Positions 51,532 to 60,531 of a stretch of DNA of 64,000 bases are shown here, piece after piece. Source of the DNA: Pseudolabrys sp. (GTDB lineage: Bacteria > Pseudomonadota > Alphaproteobacteria > Rhizobiales > Xanthobacteraceae); the NCBI GenBank assembly GCA_030684935.1, contig JAUXXH010000023.1:1-64000 (forward strand), read 5' to 3'. How positions within the stretch are numbered: the first letter of the stretch is position 1; each line of letters opens with the position of its first letter. Under the pieces are notes generated by a model. That model was not told the DNA's origin and made no database searches. It worked only from the letters and a program-made list of their open reading frames with translations. The position numbers and the translations under genes were made by a program.

Positions 51532-52344
51532 TCAACTGTCGGTGTCGGGCGCCGGCAGACGCGAGCGCCCGCCCGGCTTCTTCCTCGAATCGGCCTGTTG
51601 CGCCAGCATCTCCCGCAGGTAGCGGACATTGTCGGCGGCTTCGGCTTCCGGCAGATCGGCGCGGGCAATCTGCTCGGCATCGGCGAAGCGGCCTTGCAGC
51701 CCGACCACCAGCGCCAGGTTCTGCCGCACCTTCGGTCTGGCCCCGGGCTGCGCCACCGCCCGCCGCAGCGTCGCTTCGGCGCGCCTGAGATCCTTCATCA
51801 GCACATAGGACAGGCCGAGATTGGACAAGATGGATGGATCGTTGGGCGCGATCTTGAGCGCCGAGGCATAGTACCGCTGCGCGTCGGCGTGCCGGCCGAG
51901 TTGATCGAGCACCGCGCCCTGGGCATTGAGGATGCGCCAGTCCGGATTGTCCGGCGTATGCGCACGGGACAATACATCCAGCGCCTGATTGAAGTCGCCC
52001 GCCTCGGACAGCGCGCGGCCAAAGGCACCGAGCAGCTCCATGTTGCGCGGGTTGCGGAGCGTCGCCTGTTCCAGCACCGCAACCGCTTGGGCTCGTTGTT
52101 CGGTCGCGCGCAACGCCTGCGCGTAGCGCAGCGCCGCCTCGGCATTGTCGGGATTGCTGCGGTAGCGCGCGGCCAGTTGATCGAGCGACGAGCGCCAGTC
52201 CGCCTCGCTGCGCGGGGCCGATGCGCCGATCGAGCCGGTGACATCGCCACGGGTGGTCTTGCAGCCGGCCACGGATAAAGCCAGAACCGCCACCAGGGCG
52301 GACGAGGCAAGAAAGCGGGACGTTTTCGACGAATGAAAGCGCAT
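51532..52344 (-). CDS. tadD: Tad pilus TPR lipoprotein TadD-like
   Basis: The 270-aa product has a lipobox (LALSVAGCKTT, Cys about residue 28) and four to five TPR repeats (NPDNAEAALRYAQALRATEQ; NPRNMELLGAFGRALSEAGD; APNDPSILSNLGLSYVLMKD). TadD helps place the secretin. It is transcribed towards tadC. A much longer in-frame extension upstream is rejected because it crosses the aminopeptidase gene. CCGGAG precedes the ATG at 52344. Confidence 0.88.
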   Translation of the reverse strand: MRFHSSKTSRFLASSALVAVLALSVAGCKTTRGDVTGSIGASAPRSEADWRSSLDQLAARYRSNPDNAEAALRYAQALRATEQRAQAVAVLEQATLRNPRNMELLGAFGRALSEAGDFNQALDVLSRAHTPDNPDWRILNAQGAVLDQLGRHADAQRYYASALKIAPNDPSILSNLGLSYVLMKDLRRAEATLRRAVAQPGARPKVRQNLALVVGLQGRFADAEQIARADLPEAEAADNVRYLREMLAQQADSRKKPGGRSRLPAPDTDS

Positions 52345-52400
52345 GGGACTCCGGTTGGTGACGTTCCGCGCGGCTTTCCTGAAGCAATAAAACGTTAACC

Positions 52401-52415
52401 CTAACGAGTGGTTAA
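52401..52415 (-). promoter_or_regulatory. CtrA-like box between tadD and the aminopeptidase gene
   Basis: On the minus strand the sequence is TTAA-N7-TTAG, one base off the CtrA consensus, 57 bp before tadD. A second TTAA is at 52395-52398. Confidence 0.5.
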
Positions 52416-52449
52416 CTTGTAAACTGCGGACATCATTGGCGGAGTTGAT

Positions 52450-53832
52450 ATGCACCCTGTTTTCGTCGGCGCTGACGCTGCAAGAGGCCTCCCGGTCTGG
52501 TTTGTCCATGCCGCCAGCTTTGAGGCGGTCCTCAAGGGCCTCGGCGAGCCCGAGCGCGCCTTTGTCGCGGCCGCAGGCTTCCAGCCCAAGGCCGGACGGC
52601 TGCTGCTGCTGCCCGCCCCTGACGGCGGCCTGGGTGGCGCGCTGTTCGGGCTGGAAAAGCCGGACGACGCGGTGATCGACCTGTTCCGGCCGGGCCTGCT
52701 GTCGGGACAGCTGCCGCCCGGCACCTACCGCTTCGCCAATGCGCCGCACGACGCGCGGCTCGGCGCGCTGGCCTTTGCGCTCGGCGCCTACCAGTTCACC
52801 CGCTACCGGAAGGCCGAGGCCCGTGACGTGCGGCTGGTGGTGCCGGACGGCGTCGATGGCGACGACCTGACCCGCATCGTCGAGGGCGTGACGCTGACCC
52901 GCGACCTGATCAACACGCCGTCCAACGACATGGGCCCCGACGAACTCGAAGCAGCGGCGCGCACGCTGGCCGACCGGCACGGCGCCGCGTTCGACGTCAC
53001 GCGCGGCAACGCACTGGCGACCGAATTCCCGCTGATCCACGCCGTCGGCATGGGCTCGCCGCGCTCGCCGCGGCTGATCGACGTCGCCTGGGGCAAGGAC
53101 GGCGACCCGAAGATCACGCTGGTCGGCAAGGGCGTCTGCTTCGACACCGGCGGGCTCGATATCAAGCCCGACACCGGCATGCTCAACATGAAGAAGGACA
53201 TGGGCGGCGCCGCCACCGCGCTCGGGCTGGCGCACATGATCATGTCGCGCAAGCTGAAGGTGCGGCTGCGGGTGCTGATCCCGGCGGTGGAGAATTCGAT
53301 CTCCGGCGTCAGCTTCCGGCCGCGCGACATCTTCAGATCGCGCAAGGGCATCACCGTGGAGATCGGCAACACCGATGCCGAAGGCCGGCTGGTGCTGGCC
53401 GACGCGCTGACGCTGGCCGACGACGACAAACCGGATTTCATCGCCGACTTCGCCACATTGACCGGCGCGGCGCGGGTCGCGCTCGGCCCCGAACTGCCGG
53501 CCGCCTTCACCGACGACGAAGCGCTGGCGAGCGAGCTTGCGGCATCGGGCCTGGCCGAATTCGACCCCACGTGGCGGCTGCCGCTGTGGCGGCCCTATGA
53601 AGCGATGCTCGATTCGAAAGTCGCCGACACCAACAATGTCAGTACCGGCGGCCAGGGCGGCGCCATCACCGCGGCGCTGTTTCTGAGCAAGTTCGTCACG
53701 GCGAAATCGTGGCTGCATCTCGACGTGTTCGCCTGGACCAATGCCGCCAAGCCGGGCCGGCCGGAAGGTGGCGAGTGCCAAACCGCCCGCGCGCTGTATG
53801 CGATGCTCTGCAAGCGATATGCGCGGACATGA
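52450..53832 (+). CDS. Leucyl aminopeptidase family protein (M17)
   Basis: The 460-aa peptidase has the M17 domain with GKGVCFDTGGLDIKP (metal Lys/Asp region, about 222-236), MKKDMGGAATALG and the signature NTDAEGRLVLADAL (about 309-322). It removes N-terminal residues from peptides in the cytoplasm. The N-terminal domain is shorter and diverged from PepA, as in many alphaproteobacterial members. It is followed by an NlpC/P60 gene 16 nt later, a pairing seen in Rhizobiales. Confidence 0.92.
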   Translation: MHPVFVGADAARGLPVWFVHAASFEAVLKGLGEPERAFVAAAGFQPKAGRLLLLPAPDGGLGGALFGLEKPDDAVIDLFRPGLLSGQLPPGTYRFANAPHDARLGALAFALGAYQFTRYRKAEARDVRLVVPDGVDGDDLTRIVEGVTLTRDLINTPSNDMGPDELEAAARTLADRHGAAFDVTRGNALATEFPLIHAVGMGSPRSPRLIDVAWGKDGDPKITLVGKGVCFDTGGLDIKPDTGMLNMKKDMGGAATALGLAHMIMSRKLKVRLRVLIPAVENSISGVSFRPRDIFRSRKGITVEIGNTDAEGRLVLADALTLADDDKPDFIADFATLTGAARVALGPELPAAFTDDEALASELAASGLAEFDPTWRLPLWRPYEAMLDSKVADTNNVSTGGQGGAITAALFLSKFVTAKSWLHLDVFAWTNAAKPGRPEGGECQTARALYAMLCKRYART

Positions 53833-53848
53833 TCGCCCCCCTCCGCAG

Positions 53849-54691
53849 ATGACCACGCTCGACCCCCGCACCCATCCATTCCGGCCCGACCTTGCGGCAA
53901 TGCATCTGCAAGGAAAGGTCGAAGCCGCACGCTTTGTCGAGGGCAAATCCCTCGAGGTGATCGAGCCGATCGCCGACCTGCGCCGCGCGCCGTCGCATGA
54001 GGCGCCGCTCGACACCCAGGCGCTGTCGGGCGAGCGGGTGACGGTCTACGAACTCAGCGACGAAGGCTGGGCCTGGGGTCAGCTCGAGAGTGACGGCTAT
54101 GTCGGCTATCTGTCGGCCAACGCGCTGGGCCCGCTCACGGCCGCGCCAACCCACCGCGTCGCGGTGCCGCGCACGTTTGGATTTCCAGGTGCGGACATCA
54201 AGCTGCCGCCGATGATTGCGCTGCCGATGGGCGCGCGTCTGGTGATTGCCCGCGAGGACGCGCGGTTCGCGCTGAACGGCTTTGGCTGGCATTTCCCGCG
54301 CGCGCATCTGGCGCCGCTGACCGCGACGCAGCCGGATTTCGTTGCCATCGCCGAGAGGCTCATGAGCGCGCCCTATTTGTGGGGCGGCAAGAGTTCGCTC
54401 GGCATCGACTGCTCGGGGCTGGTGCAGCTCGCGCTGCAGACCGCCGGCGTGGCCTGCCCGCGTGATACCTACATGCAGGAAGCCGCGCTGGGCGCGCCGT
54501 CATTGCTCGACGATTTGCGCCGCGGCGATCTGTTGTTCTGGAAAGGCCACGTCGCCATCGCGCGCGACGCCCACACGCTGATTCACGCCAATGCGCACCA
54601 CATGATGGTGGCGAGCGAACCGGCGACGGAAGCCTTGGCACGCATCAAGGCGGCTGGTAGTGACGTGACCAGCATCAAGCGCCTGCCATAA
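53849..54691 (+). CDS. NlpC/P60-family peptidoglycan hydrolase
   Basis: The 280-aa protein has an N-terminal SH3-like region (about 40-160: SGERVTVYELSDEGWAWGQL) and a C-terminal NlpC/P60 domain with catalytic Cys in LGIDCSGLVQLALQ (about 185-198), catalytic His in WKGHVAIARDA and a third polar residue in LIHANAHH. It would cut cell-wall peptides between D-Glu and diaminopimelate. The ATG at 53849 (MTTLDPR) is used; an earlier ATG at 53819 overlaps the aminopeptidase gene. No signal peptide is evident. Confidence 0.9.
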   Translation: MTTLDPRTHPFRPDLAAMHLQGKVEAARFVEGKSLEVIEPIADLRRAPSHEAPLDTQALSGERVTVYELSDEGWAWGQLESDGYVGYLSANALGPLTAAPTHRVAVPRTFGFPGADIKLPPMIALPMGARLVIAREDARFALNGFGWHFPRAHLAPLTATQPDFVAIAERLMSAPYLWGGKSSLGIDCSGLVQLALQTAGVACPRDTYMQEAALGAPSLLDDLRRGDLLFWKGHVAIARDAHTLIHANAHHMMVASEPATEALARIKAAGSDVTSIKRLP

Positions 54692-54711
54692 GAGACGACG
54701 GAGGAAGCACA

Positions 54712-55539
54712 ATGTCCCCTTGCATCATCACGGTCGCTATCACCGGCTCGGTTCCGGTCAAGAAAGACAATCCGGCGGTGCCGATCACCGTCGCCGAGCA
54801 GATCGAGTCGACCCAGGCCTCGTTCGAGGCCGGCGCCTCGCTGGCGCACTGCCACGTCCGCAATGACGACGGCACCACCACGTCGGACCCGGAAAAATTT
54901 GGACGGCTGGTCGAGGGCCTCAAGAAGCATTGCCCCGGCATGATCATCCAGCTGTCGACCGGCGGCCGCTCCGGCGCCGGCAAGGAGCGCGGCGGCATGC
55001 TTCCGCTCAAGCCCGACATGGCATCGCTGGCGACCGGCTCGTGCAATTTCCCGACCCGGGTCTACGAGAACTCACCGGACCTGGTCGACTGGCTGGCAGA
55101 GGAAATGATCACCTACAACGTCAAGCCGGAGATCGAGGCCTTCGACCTGTCGATGATGTTCCAGGCGGTAACAATGCAGAAGGCCGGCAAGATCAAGGGC
55201 CCGCTGCATGTCCAGTTCGTCATGGGCGTGAAGAACGCGATGCCGGTCGACCGCGATACCTTCGATTTTTACGTCAAGACGCTGAAGCGGCTGGCGCCCG
55301 ACGCCACCTGGACCGGCGCCGGCATCGGCAAGGGCCAGTTGATGCTCAACCGCTGGAGCCTGGAGGCCGGCGGCCATTGCCGCACCGGCCTGGAGGACAA
55401 CATTCGCTGGGACGAGACCGGCAAGCTGGCGCCGTCGAACGCGGCGCTGGTCAAGCGCGTCGCCGACCTGTGTGCCGAATACGGCCGGCGACCGGCAACC
55501 ACCGCCGAAGCGCGGCAGCTGCTCGGGCTGGCGGCGTAG
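54712..55539 (+). CDS. BKACE family (3-keto-5-aminohexanoate cleavage-like) enzyme
   Basis: The 275-aa TIM-barrel protein of the former DUF849 family has the metal motif LAHCHVRNDDG (two His, about 43-53) and other family segments IIQLSTGGRSGAG, HVQFVMGVKNAMP and GGHCRTGLEDNI. Members split beta-keto acids with acetyl-CoA. The natural substrate cannot be read from sequence. AGGAAG precedes the ATG. It lies between the NlpC/P60 gene and the Yej operon. Confidence 0.9.
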   Translation: MSPCIITVAITGSVPVKKDNPAVPITVAEQIESTQASFEAGASLAHCHVRNDDGTTTSDPEKFGRLVEGLKKHCPGMIIQLSTGGRSGAGKERGGMLPLKPDMASLATGSCNFPTRVYENSPDLVDWLAEEMITYNVKPEIEAFDLSMMFQAVTMQKAGKIKGPLHVQFVMGVKNAMPVDRDTFDFYVKTLKRLAPDATWTGAGIGKGQLMLNRWSLEAGGHCRTGLEDNIRWDETGKLAPSNAALVKRVADLCAEYGRRPATTAEARQLLGLAA

Positions 55540-55556
55540 GGCGCCTAAACATCCAC

Positions 55557-55680
55557 TGTCGTCCCCGCGCAGGCGGGGACCGATACGCCGTGACGCTTGA
55601 AGTTCCGCGAGCCTGTCTTCCGGCTTGCCAGGACCGCAAGAACTGAGGTTATGGGTCCCCGCTGACGCGGGGACGACAAT
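55557..55680. repeat. Intergenic palindromic repeat (family E)
   Basis: TGTCGTCCCCGCGCAGGCGG at the left and GTCCCCGCTGACGCGGGGAC with GACAA at the right form nested hairpins (GTCCCCGC / GCGGGGAC). It fills the gap between convergent genes. No coding potential. Confidence 0.75.
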
Positions 55681-55686
55681 CCCGGG

Positions 55687-57321
55687 TTACTGCGCCACCA
55701 CGCCTTCCGGTGCGATATCGAGGTTGAAGGCGGCGGCGAACAGCGCGCGCGTGTAGTCGCTCTTCGGGTTCTTGAAGATGTCGGCGGCGGCACCCTCCTC
55801 CACCATCTTGCCGTTGCGCAGCACCAGCAGGCGACTGGCCAGCGCCGCGACCACGCGCAGATCGTGCGAGATGAACATGTAGGTCAGGTCGCGCTTCTTC
55901 TGCAGATCCCGCAGCAGATCGACCATCTGCGACTGGATCAGCATGTCGAGCGCGCTGGTCGGCTCGTCGAGCACGATGAAGGTCGGCTCCAGCACCAGCG
56001 CACGGGCCAGCGCGATGCGCTGGCGCTGACCGCCGGAGAATTCGTGCGGATAGCGATCGCGGGTCTGCGTATCGAGCCCGACCTCGACCAGCGCCGCCTG
56101 GACGCGGGCGTCGCGCTCTTCCGCCGACAGCTTGGGGTGATGGACCTGCAGCCCCTCCTCGATGATGTCGGCCACCGACATGCGCGGCGAGAGCGAGCCG
56201 TAAGGGTCCTGGAACACGATCTGCATGTTGCGGCGATAGGGCCGCATTTCCTTGAACTTGAGGCCCTGGATGGTATCGCCCATGAACACGACAGGGCCTT
56301 CGGACGAAATCAGCCGCAACATCGCCAGGCCCAGCGTGGTCTTGCCGGAGCCGGATTCGCCGACCACGCCAAGCGTCTCGCCCTTGCGCAGCTCTATGCT
56401 GATGCCGTCGACCGCCTTGATGTGGCCGACCACCTTGCGCAAGACGCCGCGCTTGATCGGAAACCAGACCTTGAGATTGTCGGCCGAGATGACCACGGGC
56501 GCGTCCGGCTTCGGCGGCGCCGGATCGGGCTTCGGCTCGGCCGCCAGCAGCGCCTGCGTGTAGGGATGCGCCGGCGCGGTGAACACCTGCTCGACCGGGC
56601 CCTGCTCGACGATCTTGCCGCGCTGCATGACGCAAACCCGGTCGGCGATCTTGCGCACGATGCCGAGGTCGTGGGTGATGAACAGCATCGACATGCCGAG
56701 CCGCGTCTGCGTGTCCTTCAGCAGCTTGAGGATCTGCGCCTGCACGGTGACGTCGAGCGCGGTGGTCGGCTCGTCGGCGATCAGCAGCACCGGCTCGTTG
56801 GCCAGCGCCATGGCGATCATGACGCGCTGGCGCTGGCCGCCCGACAGTTGATGCGGATAGCTGGCCAGCCGACCGGCCGGATCGGGAATGCCGACCTGGC
56901 CGAGGAGTTCGATCGTCCGCGTGCGCGCCTGGGCGCCGCTCAGCCCCTTGTGCAGCAGCAGGATCTCGCCGATCTGCTTCTCGATCGTGTGCAGCGGATT
57001 AAGCGAGGTCATCGGCTCCTGGAAGATGATGGTGATGTCGTTGCCGCGCACCTGGCGGAGTTCGGCCTCGTCCATGGTCATAATCTCGCGCCCCTGGAAC
57101 AGGATCGAGCCGGACGGATGATGCGCAGCCGGATACGGCAGCAGCTTCATCACCGAGAGCGCCGTAACCGACTTGCCCGAACCGGATTCCCCGACCAGCG
57201 CCACGGTCTCGCCCTTGGCGAGGTCGAACGACACCCGGTCGACCGCCAGCACCTCGCGGGTGCCGACGCCGAAGGCGACGGAGAGATCGGTGACGGAGAG
57301 GAGTTTGTCGGCGGGGGTCAT
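55687..57321 (-). CDS. yejF: Peptide ABC transporter ATPase YejF (two ATP-binding domains)
   Basis: The 544-aa protein is a fused pair of ABC ATPases. The first has Walker A GESGSGKS (about 42-49) and signature [12 protein letters not shown]; the second has GESGSGKTT (about 318-326) and [15 protein letters not shown] with [10 protein letters not shown]. It powers uptake of oligopeptides or microcin C-like compounds with YejA, YejB and YejE. The ATG at 57321 overlaps the stop of the PIN toxin gene by 4 nt, so the TA pair interrupts the usual yejE-yejF junction. Confidence 0.93.
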   Translation of the reverse strand: MTPADKLLSVTDLSVAFGVGTREVLAVDRVSFDLAKGETVALVGESGSGKSVTALSVMKLLPYPAAHHPSGSILFQGREIMTMDEAELRQVRGNDITIIFQEPMTSLNPLHTIEKQIGEILLLHKGLSGAQARTRTIELLGQVGIPDPAGRLASYPHQLSGGQRQRVMIAMALANEPVLLIADEPTTALDVTVQAQILKLLKDTQTRLGMSMLFITHDLGIVRKIADRVCVMQRGKIVEQGPVEQVFTAPAHPYTQALLAAEPKPDPAPPKPDAPVVISADNLKVWFPIKRGVLRKVVGHIKAVDGISIELRKGETLGVVGESGSGKTTLGLAMLRLISSEGPVVFMGDTIQGLKFKEMRPYRRNMQIVFQDPYGSLSPRMSVADIIEEGLQVHHPKLSAEERDARVQAALVEVGLDTQTRDRYPHEFSGGQRQRIALARALVLEPTFIVLDEPTSALDMLIQSQMVDLLRDLQKKRDLTYMFISHDLRVVAALASRLLVLRNGKMVEEGAAADIFKNPKSDYTRALFAAAFNLDIAPEGVVAQ

Positions 57322-57794
57322 TGAAGATTCCGGGTCAGGTCGGCAACGCCGCTTGCATTGGCTTTTACGAGCGCCATCGTCTCCGGCAGCTTCACGCCGG
57401 CATCGGCCGAGAGAAACAGGCTGCATCCAGCTCGAATGGCGGTAACGGCATGAATAGCGTCGGGCAGCTTCGGAATGGCAACTCGCCCGTCCGAAAGCTG
57501 CTTGCCGGCACTCCGGCGATAGTCCGCCGTTTCGACAAGCACCTCGCGCGTCACCGGATGCAAGTCGAAAACCCCGCCCCAAACCAGCAGATCGAGGAAT
57601 TCCCGATCGGGTATTTTCTTCTTCGGCAACACTTCTGCCAGCGTCAATTCACTCGTTATTGCGGTGCCTGGCCTGCTGCGAAAAACGGAGAAAAGCTGTT
57701 TCAACGCCGATGCAAGTACCTCAGGACCTTCGAGCGCATAGACGATCGGGTTCGCGTCCACATAAACGAGACGGCGTGAAGAAGGTTCAACCAT
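57318..57794 (-). CDS. PIN-domain toxin (VapC-like)
   Basis: The 158-aa protein has the PIN acidic residues: D13 in VYVDANPIVYA, E in SELTLAEVL, D in KLPDAIHAVTA and D in FLSADAGV. It would cleave RNA. It overlaps the antitoxin stop by 8 nt at its start and the yejF start by 4 nt at its end, so it is embedded in the Yej operon. ATG at 57794. Confidence 0.88.
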   Translation of the reverse strand: MVEPSSRRLVYVDANPIVYALEGPEVLASALKQLFSVFRSRPGTAITSELTLAEVLPKKKIPDREFLDLLVWGGVFDLHPVTREVLVETADYRRSAGKQLSDGRVAIPKLPDAIHAVTAIRAGCSLFLSADAGVKLPETMALVKANASGVADLTRNLQ

Positions 57795-58017
57795 CCCATT
57801 CGTCTCGTTGGCGGCGAATGTCGGTGTCTATCTCCTCCACCGTGCGGAACGGCGGACGTCGCGCCGCAAAGATTTCCTCGAGAGACAGGACACGCTCCGG
57901 GCGTTTCAGTCCTTCTACCGTCACCGTGACGGTCACAGTTGAGGCCGGATCCACGCCCTCGCGAAGGTCTTCCGGCAACCTGGCAGCGGGATAGTGCTCG
58001 CGGGTGATCTTGTTCAT
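57787..58017 (-). CDS. Antitoxin of the PIN pair
   Basis: The 76-aa protein (MNKITREHYPAARLPEDLRE) has the pattern of the small antitoxins found with PIN toxins: HYPAARLPEDLREGVDP, a Thr/Val strand TVTVTVTVEG, then a basic-acidic tail EEIDTDIRRQRDEWDG. It overlaps the toxin start by 8 nt. ATG at 58017 is used; an upstream in-frame start at 58086 overlaps yejE. It lies 37 bp after yejE. Confidence 0.82.
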   Translation of the reverse strand: MNKITREHYPAARLPEDLREGVDPASTVTVTVTVEGLKRPERVLSLEEIFAARRPPFRTVEEIDTDIRRQRDEWDG

Positions 58018-58054
58018 GGCGCGACGCTCCTGCGTCCCCGTGTATACCACAACC

Positions 58055-59248
58055 TCATCTAAACGTCTTCCGCGGGTCGAACGCATCCCGCACCGCTTCG
58101 CCGACGAAGATCAGCAGCGACAGCATGATGGCGATGGCGAAGAAGCCGGTCAGGCCGAGCCACGGCGCCTGCACATTGGCCTTGCCCTGGCTGAGCAGTT
58201 CGCCGAGCGACGGCGAGCCCGGCGGCAGACCGAAACCGAGGAAGTCGAGCGCGGTCAGGGTCATCACCGACGACGACAGAATGAACGGCAGGAACGTCAT
58301 GGTCGCAACCATGGCGTTGGGCAGCAGATGGCGGAAGATGATGACCGCGTTCGAGACGCCGAGCGCGCGCGCCGCCATGATGTACTCGAAATTGCGGCCG
58401 CGCAGGAACTCCGCCCGCACCAGGCCGACCAGAGATACCCAAGAAAATAAAAGCAATATGCCGAGCAGCACGAAAAAGCCCGGCACCAGCACCGAGGAAA
58501 TGATCAGCAGCAGGTACAGCGACGGAATCGCGGTCCATATCTCGATGAAGCGCTGGAACAGAAGATCGACCCAGCCGCCGAAATAGCCCTGCACCGCGCC
58601 GGCGGCGACGCCGATCACCGACGACACCAGCGTCAGCGCCAGCCCGAACAGCACCGAGATGCGGAAGCCGTAGATCAGCCGCGCCACCACGTCGCGGCCG
58701 CCGTCATCGGTGCCGAGCCAGTTGGTTTCCACCTCGCCGCATTTGGCGAAGCCGTTCTTGGCGGCGAACTCGCAATCCTTCTCGTTCAGCATCCAGGTCG
58801 GCTTCGATGGAAACGGCGACGGCGGCTTGCTGACCTGCGTGTTGTAGGAGAACCGGATCGGCGGCCAGAGCACGGTGCCGTTGGCCTTCTCGATCAGGCC
58901 CATCAGATAGTCGTCGCGATAATCGGCGGCGGTGCCGAACAGATTGCGGTCGTCGGGGTCGCCGAAGGCGGTGTCGGCATAGGTCACAAAGGCGGGAAAG
59001 TACGACTTGCCGTTCATGTTGATGTAGATCGGCTTGTCGTTGGCCACCACCTCGGCGAACAGCGAGACGATGAACAGCACCAGGAATATCCACAGCGACC
59101 AGTAACCGCGCCGGTTGGCCTTGAAGTTCTCCCAGCGCCGCCGGTTGATCGGCGAAATACGGATCCAGCGCCGCTCCGGCGGCACGACCAGGCCGTCGAT
59201 GCCGACCGCGGTGGTGTCCGGGGACTTGATGCCGACGCGCGCATCCAT
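58055..59248 (-). CDS. yejE: Peptide ABC transporter permease YejE
   Basis: The 397-aa permease has an N-terminal cytoplasmic and first helix (NRRGYWSLWIFLVLFIVSLF), a large periplasmic region with CEFAAKNGFAKCGEVETNWL (two Cys), and the DppC-like core with GTDDGGRDVVARLIYGFRIS and the EAA loop RGRNFEYIMAARALGVSNA. It is the second permease of the Yej importer. It starts 1 nt after yejB. Confidence 0.93.
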   Translation of the reverse strand: MDARVGIKSPDTTAVGIDGLVVPPERRWIRISPINRRRWENFKANRRGYWSLWIFLVLFIVSLFAEVVANDKPIYINMNGKSYFPAFVTYADTAFGDPDDRNLFGTAADYRDDYLMGLIEKANGTVLWPPIRFSYNTQVSKPPSPFPSKPTWMLNEKDCEFAAKNGFAKCGEVETNWLGTDDGGRDVVARLIYGFRISVLFGLALTLVSSVIGVAAGAVQGYFGGWVDLLFQRFIEIWTAIPSLYLLLIISSVLVPGFFVLLGILLLFSWVSLVGLVRAEFLRGRNFEYIMAARALGVSNAVIIFRHLLPNAMVATMTFLPFILSSSVMTLTALDFLGFGLPPGSPSLGELLSQGKANVQAPWLGLTGFFAIAIMLSLLIFVGEAVRDAFDPRKTFR

Positions 59249-59249
59249 G

Positions 59250-60365
59250 TCAGACCTCCCGCGTCTCGAAGTCGATGCGGGGATCTATCCAGGTGTAGGC
59301 GAGATCGGAAATCAGGTTCACCACCACGCCGATCAGCGAGAAGATGAACAGCGTCGCAAACACCACCGGATAGTCGCGGTTCAGCACGCTTTCGAAGCCG
59401 AGCAGGCCAAGCCCGTCGAGCGAGAAGATGGTCTCGATCAGCAGCGAACCGGTGAAGAAGGCGCCGACGAAGGCCGACGGGAAGCCGGCGATCACAATCA
59501 GCATGGCGTTGCGGAAGACGTGGCCGTAAAGCACCTGGTTACTGGTGCAGCCCTTGGCCCGGGCGGTCAGCACGTATTGCTTGCGGATCTCGTCGAGAAA
59601 CGAGTTCTTGGTCAGCAGCGTCATGGTGGCGAAGGCCGACAGCGCCATCGACAGGATCGGCAGCGTCAGGTGCCAGAAATAGTCGCCGATCTTCTCCCAC
59701 CAGGTCATTTGCGCCCAGTTCTCGGAATAGAGGCCGCGCAGCGGGAAAATATCGAAGAAGGAACCGCCCGCGAAAAGAATGATCAGCAGGATGGCGAACA
59801 GGAAGCCGGGAATGGCATAGCCGACGATGATCACGCTTGACGTCCACATATCGAACCGCGAGCCGTCGTCGACCGCCTTGCGGATACCGAGCGGAATCGA
59901 GATCAGATAGGTCAAAAGCAACATCCAGATGCCGAGCGACATCGAGACCGGCAATTTCTCCTTGATCAGCTGCAGCACGCTGACGTCGCGGAAATAGCTG
60001 TTGCCGAAGTCGAAGCGGACGTAGTTCCACAGCATCAGCAGAAACCGCTCATGCGCCGGCTTGTCGAAGCCGAACTGCACTTCGAGCTTCTTGATGAATT
60101 CCGGGTCGAGCCCCTGGGCGCCGCGATATTTGGAGCTGCCGGCGTCGACGCCGGAGCCGCCCTGGGCCATGCCGCGGCTGCCGAAATCGCCGCCGGGAGA
60201 GCCGGAAATACGCGAGGTCGCGCCGGTATCGCTGCCGGTCAGCTTGGCGATCACCTGCTCGACCGGACCGCCGGGCGCGAACTGCACCACGACGAAGGCC
60301 ACAAGCATGATGCCGAGCATGGTCGGGATCATGAACAGGACGCGGCGGATGATGTAGGCGGTCAT
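59250..60365 (-). CDS. yejB: Peptide ABC transporter permease YejB
   Basis: The 371-aa permease has an N-terminal helix (YIIRRVLFMIPTMLGIMLVA), the OppB-type N-terminal segment PGGPVEQVIA, a Gly/Ser-rich periplasmic loop (about 44-75), and the C-terminal core with RKQYVLTARAKGCTSNQVLY (EAA loop). It pairs with YejE. The upstream gap contains a palindromic repeat. Confidence 0.93.
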   Translation of the reverse strand: MTAYIIRRVLFMIPTMLGIMLVAFVVVQFAPGGPVEQVIAKLTGSDTGATSRISGSPGGDFGSRGMAQGGSGVDAGSSKYRGAQGLDPEFIKKLEVQFGFDKPAHERFLLMLWNYVRFDFGNSYFRDVSVLQLIKEKLPVSMSLGIWMLLLTYLISIPLGIRKAVDDGSRFDMWTSSVIIVGYAIPGFLFAILLIILFAGGSFFDIFPLRGLYSENWAQMTWWEKIGDYFWHLTLPILSMALSAFATMTLLTKNSFLDEIRKQYVLTARAKGCTSNQVLYGHVFRNAMLIVIAGFPSAFVGAFFTGSLLIETIFSLDGLGLLGFESVLNRDYPVVFATLFIFSLIGVVVNLISDLAYTWIDPRIDFETREV

Positions 60366-60393
60366 GGCATCCTGTTAGCGCGTTATCTCCAAT

Positions 60394-60522
60394 CCGTCAC
60401 CCTGAGGTGCCCGCCGTCAGGCGGGCCTCGAAGGGCGACGGCCGAAGCCTCACCGATATGGGCCGTTCATCCTTCGAGGCTCTTCCGGCTCAAGAGGCCG
60501 GGGTCGCACCTCAGGATGACGG
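60394..60522. repeat. Composite intergenic repeat (family C), copy 2
   Basis: It begins CCGTCACCCTGAGGTGC and ends GCACCTCAGGATGACGG, with inner arms GCCTCGAAGGGCGACGG and CCGTTCATCCTTCGAGGC. It shares its plan with 37677-37792. It lies between yejA and yejB. Confidence 0.8.
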
Positions 60523-60531
60523 AGAGAGTAT

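Noticed and set aside
51532..54015. An 827-codon open frame on the minus strand covering tadD and the aminopeptidase gene
   Set aside because: Only the part up to 52344 is real (lipobox and TPRs). The extension lies antisense to the M17 aminopeptidase and has no family features.
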